This document shows positions 6,409 to 11,730 of a DNA stretch of 11,730 bases, piece by piece. A model generated the notes under the pieces. That model had not been told where the DNA came from, made no database searches, and saw only the letters and a list, made by a program, of their open reading frames with translations. The stretch is from Candidatus Omnitrophota bacterium (lineage in GTDB: Bacteria > Omnitrophota > Gorgyraeia > Gygaellales > Profunditerraquicolaceae), in assembly GCA_016867005.1 (NCBI GenBank), contig VGKM01000025.1, positions 1 through 11,730 on the forward strand, in the 5' to 3' direction. The translations under genes were made by a program, and so were the position numbers. Every line of letters starts with the position of its first letter. Positions within the stretch are counted from its first letter, which is position 1.

Positions 6409-6437
6409 TTGAAAATCGCTTTTCCTGTGCCTATAAT
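6409..6437 (+). promoter_or_regulatory. Strong predicted promoter of the pilin-like operon (leaderless geometry)
   Basis: TTGAAA (6409-6414), a 17-bp spacer and a perfect TATAAT (6432-6437). Only 6 nt separate the -10 from the ATG at 6444, and no Shine-Dalgarno is present, so the transcript would start at the start codon. Confidence 0.6.
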
Positions 6438-6443
6438 TTAAGT

Positions 6444-6959
6444 ATGGGGAACATAAAATTAAAAACTCAAAGAAAACAGGATAAAAACCTTAAACACGGC
6501 TTTACGCTTATTGAATTACTCTTAGTCGTAGTAATCCTGGCTTTTTCTCTTACCGGAATATTGGCGGCATATGTTTCCTGTTTTGTTTTAAGCGCCACAT
6601 CCAAAAATATCAGCATTGCGACAAACGAAGCGCTGACGCGCATTGAAGAAATACGCAGTACGCCTTACGCATATATTACTAACAGCCCGGCTGACGCGAT
6701 GAACCCGGGTTACAAAAGCAGTCCGGATTACAGTTTTTTTGTAAACAGCCTGCCTTCGGGCGTCGGCTTTATAAACATTGATGATTCAAACCCGGAAAGA
6801 TTGATCGTTACGGTCAGCTTATGCTGGCGCCAGGGAAACAGGATAATCGGAGAAGACACTAATCTAAACGGTTTGCTTGAAGCATGGGAAGACATTGATA
6901 ATGACGGGATTACGGATTCAACGGTGCAATTTTCCACCATTATTGTAGACAGGCCATAA
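6444..6959 (+). CDS. Type IV prepilin-like protein, PilV/GspI type
   Basis: The 171-residue protein carries a class III signal: a basic leader (residues 1-19, ending K-H-G), then FTLIELL with Glu at mature position 5 (E24), then about 22 hydrophobic residues. Prepilin peptidase would cut after G19, and the mature protein would join a pilus or secretion pseudopilus. The helix runs into a PilV/GspI-like ATNEALTRIEEIR segment. Near the C-terminus are two Asp/Asn-rich loops, D138-T-N-L-N-G and D150-I-D-N-D-G-I-T-D, resembling calcium-binding loops. The ATG at 6444 is chosen because the frame upstream holds no nearby start before the queC reading region. The leader is longer than usual and there is no Shine-Dalgarno. 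It is the first gene of the cluster. Confidence 0.82.
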   Translation: MGNIKLKTQRKQDKNLKHGFTLIELLLVVVILAFSLTGILAAYVSCFVLSATSKNISIATNEALTRIEEIRSTPYAYITNSPADAMNPGYKSSPDYSFFVNSLPSGVGFINIDDSNPERLIVTVSLCWRQGNRIIGEDTNLNGLLEAWEDIDNDGITDSTVQFSTIIVDRP

Positions 6960-6964
6960 CTAAG

Positions 6965-7531
6965 ATGAAAATAAAAGGATTGACCCTTATAGAAACTCTG
7001 GTCGCGGTGAGCATCTTCGTTGCATTAATACTTGTGATATTTACCGTTATGGAAACCGGCAGGAATGCATGGTTCACCGAAGACGTATCTACGGAACTAC
7101 GCCAGGGCATAATAAACGCCTTCAGCGTAATGGAAAGGGAATTAAGGGAAACAGGGAACAATTCTCCGGTAATAAATTTACCCAGCGGCACTTCCGCTAA
7201 TTCTCTTACCTTCCATCTTCCGCAGAAAGATGCTAACGGAGATATCATTTTGGATGCAAATGGAAACGTAACCTGGTCGCTAGATACGATAACATATGCT
7301 TTGAACGGGGCCGGACAAATAACCAGGACAACCCAGGGCTCAACCACCATCCTGGCAAACAACATTATTTATTTGCAATTTAGGAGGCCTGCTTCACGCG
7401 ATGAACTTTCGATGGATAAATCTACTCTGCTTGATAATGTCATGCAGATCACTGTCGCTGCCCGTAAAACAAACGCCTTAAGGCGCGTAATTGACGACAG
7501 CGGACAGATCACTATAGAAATGAGGAATTAA
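6965..7531 (+). CDS. Type IV prepilin-like protein, PilW/GspJ type
   Basis: The 188 residues begin MKIKG|LTLIETLVAVSIFVALILVIF: a 5-residue leader with cleavage after Gly, Glu at mature position 5 and the hydrophobic spine. The following ISTELRQGIINAFSVMERELRETG-like region matches the helix of GspJ/PilW minor pilins, then a beta-rich domain (about 60-185) with Asp/Asn-Gly turns. It probably forms part of a tip complex primed by minor pilins; whether of a type IV pilus or a type II secretion pseudopilus is undetermined because the motor genes are not here. It starts 5 nt after the previous stop, so it is clearly co-transcribed. The Shine-Dalgarno is weak, suggesting translational coupling. 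Confidence 0.78.
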   Translation: MKIKGLTLIETLVAVSIFVALILVIFTVMETGRNAWFTEDVSTELRQGIINAFSVMERELRETGNNSPVINLPSGTSANSLTFHLPQKDANGDIILDANGNVTWSLDTITYALNGAGQITRTTQGSTTILANNIIYLQFRRPASRDELSMDKSTLLDNVMQITVAARKTNALRRVIDDSGQITIEMRN

Positions 7532-7532
7532 T

Positions 7533-8918
7533 ATGAAGATAAATTTTATAAAATCAGGCAACGAAAAAGGCATAGCATTGGTCGTCACCCTAATGGTAAT
7601 CACCGTCCTTGTTATTTACACCTCTGCTTTAGTCAGCGTTAGCATCAGCCAAAATATCTCTGCAGACCTGTCTAAGAGAAGGACGATCGCTTATAACCTT
7701 GCGGAATCCGGGCTTGACCATGCGATTTATTGGCTAAGATTACCGACAACTCCTTATCCTTATATAGGCAATACTTCCCTAAGCGGTAGTATCCCAAATT
7801 TGGGGGCTTATCAAGTTGAAATCACCGACCTTGGCGGAGTAGCAGGCACTCCGACCATACGCCGGTATAAAATAAGCTCAACCGGCACATATAGGAATAC
7901 CAGCCGCAGATTATCCAATTTCGTGCAGATAGATAACTTTGCGCGCTGGATCTGGTTTACCGATACAGAGACCTACGGGAACTCAAATGTCTGGTTTTGC
8001 AACCGGGATATCCTCAACGGTGAAGTCCACACAAACGGGCACCTGAATATTTACAGGGACCCGTTTTTTGGAGGCGGTGTAAAAACCGCGGATAATTACA
8101 TAAAATTTTATAATAACGGCAATAATATAAATTTAACCCAGACATCAAACCCCCCGCATGATACTCCTACTTTTAGTGCCGGAGTTGAGCTCGGGGCAAA
8201 CGATATCCCTATGCCCGGACAGGCAGTAACTTTAAGGACCGCTGCTGCTAACGGAGGGATTTATTTAATAGGAAACTCAACAATCGCCCTTAACAGCAAC
8301 GGGACTATTAACATCGCCAATGACGCTTATTGCAATAACTGCACTACCACTTGCCTGCCTTGGCCATGCAGGCGCAATTGCTGCACCACCACCTGTGACC
8401 CCAGGCCCTGTATCGGCCAGCCACTTCCTGCAAACGGAGCTCTTTTTGTAAGAGACGGCGACCTGACTGTCTCAGGGACATTGGATGGCCGCTTAACCAT
8501 CGGCTCAAGCAGGGACATCATTATAGGCGGTGATGTTGTTTACGCAGATAAAACTTCAACCTCAAACGATATGCTTGGCATTATCGCAGAAAATGATGTC
8601 ATGATCAGAGACACTTTTACTAATCCTGCGCCTGACAACCTTGAAATCGACGGCTGCATCATAGCCCTGAATACTTCATTCTATAAGCAGAATTGGGACA
8701 GCACATTATTTAACAGGGATACGCTGACAATCTTAGGAGGCATTATCCAGCAGGAACGCGGGCCCGTGGGCACTTTTAACGGCACAACAGGAGAAAAACG
8801 CAGCGGATATAATAAAAGCTATACTTATGACCAACGCATGATAGGCAATCCTCCGCCCTTTATGCCTACAACCGGGGATTATGTCACCTTATCATGGCAA
8901 GAAGACCGGATCAATTAA
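7533..8918 (+). CDS. Large PilX-like pilus-assembly protein with cysteine-rich insert
   Basis: The 461 residues start with a short basic leader and G13-IALVVTLMVITVLVIY, a hydrophobic spine without the usual Glu5, followed by a helix ending YNLAESGLDHAIYWL as in PilX N-terminal domains. The remaining 380 residues are much longer than classical PilX and beta-rich, with repeated short strands (LDGRLTIGSSRDIIIGGDVVY, GIIAENDVMI) suggesting a parallel beta-helix-like domain. I cannot name its ligand. An unusual insert at residues 267-293 holds eight cysteines in two copies of a C-TTTC-xPxPC unit. It starts one base after the PilW-like stop, with GAGG upstream. An exported adhesin-like or structural tip role is plausible but inferred. 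Confidence 0.72.
   Translation: MKINFIKSGNEKGIALVVTLMVITVLVIYTSALVSVSISQNISADLSKRRTIAYNLAESGLDHAIYWLRLPTTPYPYIGNTSLSGSIPNLGAYQVEITDLGGVAGTPTIRRYKISSTGTYRNTSRRLSNFVQIDNFARWIWFTDTETYGNSNVWFCNRDILNGEVHTNGHLNIYRDPFFGGGVKTADNYIKFYNNGNNINLTQTSNPPHDTPTFSAGVELGANDIPMPGQAVTLRTAAANGGIYLIGNSTIALNSNGTINIANDAYCNNCTTTCLPWPCRRNCCTTTCDPRPCIGQPLPANGALFVRDGDLTVSGTLDGRLTIGSSRDIIIGGDVVYADKTSTSNDMLGIIAENDVMIRDTFTNPAPDNLEIDGCIIALNTSFYKQNWDSTLFNRDTLTILGGIIQQERGPVGTFNGTTGEKRSGYNKSYTYDQRMIGNPPPFMPTTGDYVTLSWQEDRIN
8331..8411 (+). repeat. Two-copy cysteine-rich repeat in the PilX-like protein
   Basis: Residues 267-293 read as two adjacent copies of an N-C-x-TTTC-x-P-x-P-C-like unit (NCTTTCLPWPC and NCCTTTCDPRPC), with eight cysteines in 27 residues. 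Codons differ between copies (for instance TGC versus TGT), so the duplication is not very recent. The spacing could support disulfides or metal binding outside the cytoplasm. Confidence 0.6.
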
Positions 8919-8935
8919 AATAAGGGAGTTATAAA

Positions 8936-9337
8936 ATGAAAACAAAAATCTTGTTGTCTTTATTTGCTATTTTCATAATCATCCTTATAGTAATTAACGT
9001 CGCAATCATGAAGAAGAATATTCAATTAGCCGACCCGGAAATCCTGCCTCAGAAAATAACAGAAAGAGCCGGCTCTTCTGTTTCCAGGGACACGGCTCCT
9101 CTCAGGCCTGCTTTGGTTAATAGGCCTCAAGCCACTGAAAAAATACCCAGAGTAAAAAGAGAGTGGCGGCCGGAAACCATACCCGCTTCTGAAATGGGCG
9201 GCGTTATCAAGCCCGAACCTGAATCTACGCCATCGGATTCAAACAATAAACCCGCCACTGCTGCGCCAAAAACAAATAAAATCCTCACCCCCGAAAAAGT
9301 AAATGAAATGAATTCCCAGGGGGTCATGATTTATTAA
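8936..9337 (+). CDS. Membrane-anchored proline-rich protein, unknown function
   Basis: I do not recognise this 133-residue protein. It has a Lys-flanked N-terminal hydrophobic helix (about residues 4-25) that would anchor it in the inner membrane. A low-complexity Pro/Ser/Thr/Lys-rich segment (about 35-115), probably extended in the periplasm, follows, and a short C-terminal tail LTPEKVNEMNSQGV. The start is supported by AAGGGAG upstream. It follows the PilX-like gene by 17 nt and precedes corA's own promoter, so it is most likely the last gene of the pilin operon. A linker role in pilus assembly, in the style of TonB- or GspC-like anchored proteins, is only a guess. Confidence 0.7.
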   Translation: MKTKILLSLFAIFIIILIVINVAIMKKNIQLADPEILPQKITERAGSSVSRDTAPLRPALVNRPQATEKIPRVKREWRPETIPASEMGGVIKPEPESTPSDSNNKPATAAPKTNKILTPEKVNEMNSQGVMIY

Positions 9338-9358
9338 ACCTTCCCAAAAAAATTGAGC

Positions 9359-9387
9359 TTGACGCCGCAACTTTTTAAGATTAAACT
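9359..9387 (+). promoter_or_regulatory. Predicted promoter of corA (leaderless geometry)
   Basis: TTGACG (9359-9364), a 17-bp spacer and TAAACT (9382-9387), with 6 nt before the ATG at 9394 and no Shine-Dalgarno. An overlapping alternative is TTGAGC (9353-9358) with TAAGAT (9376-9381). Both -10 boxes are only moderate matches. Confidence 0.4.
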
Positions 9388-9393
9388 TATTGC

Positions 9394-10368
9394 ATGTATG
9401 AAACTTTCCTTTACCATCCGGAACGCGGTTTAAAAACAGAACTGACGCCTGAAGAGATGTCGCAAGCAGTACAGGATCCATCTTCTCTCCTGTGGCTGGA
9501 TATCAACGACATCGACGATTCAACAATAGACCTCTTAACAAGCATCTTTAACCTGCATCCTCTGACAACAGAAGATTTCATTATGCCTAACGCCAGGACA
9601 AAGGCGGAAAAATTCAAAGATTACCTTTTCCTGGTTATTTTTGCATTACAAAACCATAATAACGGCAAACACGAGAAAGCCAAGACAATCGAACTTGATT
9701 GCTGCCTCGGGAAAAATTTTCTCGTTACCTTCCACAGCGACCCCATAACTCCTCTTTCTGCTTCAAAAGAAAGGGTCAGAAAGCAGTCGCCGATAATCAT
9801 GCACGGCGCGGACATGCTGCTTTACTCAATAATCGATTCCTGTGTTGACAGCTATTTCCCCATAATCAACGAATTCGATAACCTCGTTGATGATATGAGC
9901 GATGAATTATTCAAAGACCCTACCCAGGATACATTAAAGAAAATTTATACTTTAAAAAATGACGTAATGCATTTAAAACGCACCATCGGGCCGCAAGCAG
10001 ATGTGATTAATCTTGTGGCGCGCGGCGACTTTGAATTCATCTCTCCTGCAAATTTAATTTACTTCAGGAATATTTACGATAACCTGGTGAGATTGAATGA
10101 TGTGGTAGGCACCTCCCGCGACATTATTACAGGCGCAATGGAGGCATATGTTTCAATCGTCTCAAACCGGCTCAATGAGATCATGAAGACGCTTACAGTC
10201 ATTGCCACAATGATGATGCCCCTTACTCTTGTAGCAAGTATCTATGGGATGAATTTTAAACACATGCCGGAGCTTGAAAGCGTATACGGATATCCTGCCG
10301 TTATAGGATTAATGGCCATAACAATGGCGGCAATGCTTATCTATTTTAAACGCAAGAAATGGCTCTAA
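9394..10368 (+). CDS. corA: CorA-family magnesium/divalent-cation channel
   Basis: CorA forms a homopentameric Mg2+ (also Co2+/Ni2+) channel in the inner membrane. The 324 residues have the family's layout: a soluble alpha/beta N-terminal domain (WLDINDID, HPLTTEDFI), a long helical region (about 150-255), then two C-terminal transmembrane helices (about 263-284 and 301-319). The signature Y-G-M-N (GMN at 285-287) ends helix 1, and the tail KRKKW is basic. The loop after GMN contains MPELE as in classic CorA. The stop overlaps the stop of the converging ABC-F gene by four bases (10365-10368). Intact and unremarkable apart from the missing ribosome binding site. Confidence 0.94.
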   Translation: MYETFLYHPERGLKTELTPEEMSQAVQDPSSLLWLDINDIDDSTIDLLTSIFNLHPLTTEDFIMPNARTKAEKFKDYLFLVIFALQNHNNGKHEKAKTIELDCCLGKNFLVTFHSDPITPLSASKERVRKQSPIIMHGADMLLYSIIDSCVDSYFPIINEFDNLVDDMSDELFKDPTQDTLKKIYTLKNDVMHLKRTIGPQADVINLVARGDFEFISPANLIYFRNIYDNLVRLNDVVGTSRDIITGAMEAYVSIVSNRLNEIMKTLTVIATMMMPLTLVASIYGMNFKHMPELESVYGYPAVIGLMAITMAAMLIYFKRKKWL

Positions 10369-11730
10369 ATAATCCCTGCCTCTAATCCTTTTATCTCTTC
10401 TTCCAACCCGGAAACTATCTTTTCTATTTCTTTCAGGCGCCTTCCGTATGACCTGGCTGTTTCTTCGTCACGGTAAATATGAGGGTTAGATAAGGCCCGC
10501 GCCTTGGCATAACTTTCAAGTTTCAGGTTTTCTTTTTCTTTCTCTAACTTAGTTATTTTCTGGCGGATCAGGCTGTTATGCGCCTTACGCAGCTTCTCTT
10601 CTTCCCTCCGGCGCTTTTCCTCTTCTTTTGCCTTAAGTTTTCCCTCTTCAATCCTTGCCTTCTGAGGGTCGATCTTCGGCTTATGCTGGATGATCACTTC
10701 ACCTTCATCTTTTTTTTCAATGTAATAATCAAAATTTCCGGAAAATTTTCTGACTCTGCCTTGCTTGACCTCAAAAACAGAATTAGCTACAGTGCGGACA
10801 AAATAAATATCATGGCTTATAAAAATAATCGTGCCTTCATACTGATGGAGCGCGTTTACTAATGCTTCAACCGCATCCACATCCAAATGCGTCGTAGGCT
10901 CATCCAGAAGAAGCAAGTTCGGAGGGTCAATTAATAATTTCGCCAGGATCAATCTGCTTTTTTCCCCGCCAGAAAGGACTTTTACTTTTTTATCCGAATC
11001 GTCTCCGGTAAATAAAAATGCCCCCAATATAGTTCTTATGGCTTCTTCCGCCATGTAGCCGGGCGCTGCGGAATATGCTTCCTGCAAAACGGTATTCTCC
11101 GGGTTAAGAACGTCGGTCCTGGTCTGGGAAAAATAACCTATTTCTACGTTGTGCCCTGTAATGCGCCTGCCTGAATCAATACCGACAACACCTGCCATTA
11201 TTTTTAATAGCGTTGATTTTCCTGCGCCGTTCTCTCCCGCAAGGACAGCTTTCTCTCCCTGGCTAATCTCAAAATCCAGGCCCTTGTAAACTTCGATGTC
11301 TCCGTATGACTTGGATATCCCCTCCAAAGCCATAACCTTCCAACCGCTTCTTTTGGCCGGCGGGAAACGAAAACTGCTTATGCTTTCACGCACATCAGGC
11401 GGCAGGGTAACCGCTTCTTTCTCCAGCCGTTCAAGCGCTGTGCGTTTTGACCTGACTGCCGCAGCTTTATTGGGCTGGGCATGGAACCTTGCGACAAACT
11501 CTTCCAGCTGCTGCCTCTTTTTTTCCTGCTCCTTAAACTGCTTCTCAAGATGGCTCCGCTTTTCTTTCTTTATCTGTTCAAAGTGTTCATAATTGCCGCG
11601 TACCTTGAACATTGAGCCGTTTTCAAGTATCAATGTATAGTTGGTAACATCGGTCAAAAACGCTTTATCATGGGAGATCATAATAAAAGTGCCCCTGAAA
11701 CCGCTCAAATAATCCTTGAGCCAGAGCGCT
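10365..11730 (-). CDS. ABC-F family ATPase, C-terminal part (5' end outside window)
   Basis: The frame is open through the right edge. The first residues (ALWLKDYLSGF, then IMISHDKAFL) are the end of the first nucleotide-binding domain with its H-loop. An interdomain linker rich in Lys/Glu/Arg follows (the P-site tRNA interaction region). The second ATPase domain has Walker A GENGAGKST (11237-11211), signature LSGGE (10976-10962), Walker B LLLLDE (10916-10899) and H-loop ISHD. A charged C-terminal extension (about 10720-10430) is predicted to be coiled coil. ABC-F proteins bind the ribosomal E site and modulate translation or protect from antibiotics; they lack membrane domains. The C-terminal coiled coil recalls Uup/YheS/YdiF-type housekeeping members more than EttA. 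Subfamily is not assigned. It ends in TAG overlapping the corA stop. Confidence 0.9.
   Translation of the reverse strand, partial: ALWLKDYLSGFRGTFIMISHDKAFLTDVTNYTLILENGSMFKVRGNYEHFEQIKKEKRSHLEKQFKEQEKKRQQLEEFVARFHAQPNKAAAVRSKRTALERLEKEAVTLPPDVRESISSFRFPPAKRSGWKVMALEGISKSYGDIEVYKGLDFEISQGEKAVLAGENGAGKSTLLKIMAGVVGIDSGRRITGHNVEIGYFSQTRTDVLNPENTVLQEAYSAAPGYMAEEAIRTILGAFLFTGDDSDKKVKVLSGGEKSRLILAKLLIDPPNLLLLDEPTTHLDVDAVEALVNALHQYEGTIIFISHDIYFVRTVANSVFEVKQGRVRKFSGNFDYYIEKKDEGEVIIQHKPKIDPQKARIEEGKLKAKEEEKRRREEEKLRKAHNSLIRQKITKLEKEKENLKLESYAKARALSNPHIYRDEETARSYGRRLKEIEKIVSGLEEEIKGLEAGII

Noticed and set aside
6312..6443. Upstream extension of the first pilin ORF overlapping queC
   Set aside because: The added residues overlap queC in another frame and would put the prepilin cleavage site far from the N-terminus; the promoter -10 lies within the extension.
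9338..9380. Possible terminator between the proline-rich gene and corA
   Set aside because: Only an AT-rich imperfect pairing (AAAAAATTG with CAACTTTTT) with a long loop; no GC-rich stem.
1..11730. CRISPR arrays, insertion sequences, prophage or plasmid functions
   Set aside because: No regularly spaced direct repeats, transposase motifs, integrases or replication genes were seen on either strand; the only mobile element is the group I intron.

Overview
The window reads as a chromosomal segment of a Gram-negative bacterium, moderately AT-rich in composition. It has an OprB-type outer-membrane porin, a type IV pilin-like cluster, CorA, QueC and an ABC-F protein. Gene packing is very tight: two tail-to-tail gene pairs are separated by one base or overlap by four. 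The style suggests an uncultured lineage assembled from a metagenome, perhaps Omnitrophota-like, but that placement is only an inference. No plasmid, phage or insertion-sequence genes are visible.

Layout. (1) 1-939 (+): 3' part of an OprB-family porin. (2) 941-3971 (-): an operon transcribed right to left, with a promoter, a small two-helix membrane protein, an L-serine dehydratase (sdaA) and a HAAAP-family amino-acid permease. Both larger genes carry a one-base deficit in an A/T run that breaks the frame. The set looks like a serine uptake and deamination operon, either decaying or mis-assembled. (3) 3986-4932 (-): a membrane-anchored class A beta-lactamase-like serine hydrolase. (4) 4935-5682 (-): a tRNA gene, best read as tRNA-Asn(GUU), interrupted in its anticodon loop by a roughly 561-nt group I intron. 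The intron shows recognisable P, Q, R and S core elements and carries a small HNH homing-endonuclease ORF with its own ribosome binding site. A promoter precedes the tRNA and a rho-independent terminator follows it. (5) 5673-6387 (+): divergently transcribed queC, whose pathway makes the queuosine precursor installed at G34 of tRNAs such as tRNA-Asn. (6) 6409-9337 (+): a promoter and a four-gene pilin-like operon (PilV/GspI-like, PilW/GspJ-like, large PilX-like, and an anchored proline-rich protein). (7) 9359-10368 (+): corA. (8) 10365-11730 (-): the C-terminal two thirds of an ABC-F ATPase, running off the window.

The most notable item is the intron-split tRNA. A self-splicing element with a homing nuclease sits between anticodon bases 35 and 36 of an apparent tRNA-Asn, and the tRNA shares its promoter region with a gene of the modification pathway acting on that same anticodon. 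A second pattern is that three transcription units (serine hydrolase, first pilin gene, corA) lack a Shine-Dalgarno sequence and have a -10 hexamer 6-7 nt before the ATG, as expected for leaderless mRNAs. No stretch above 300 bases is without an annotated feature.
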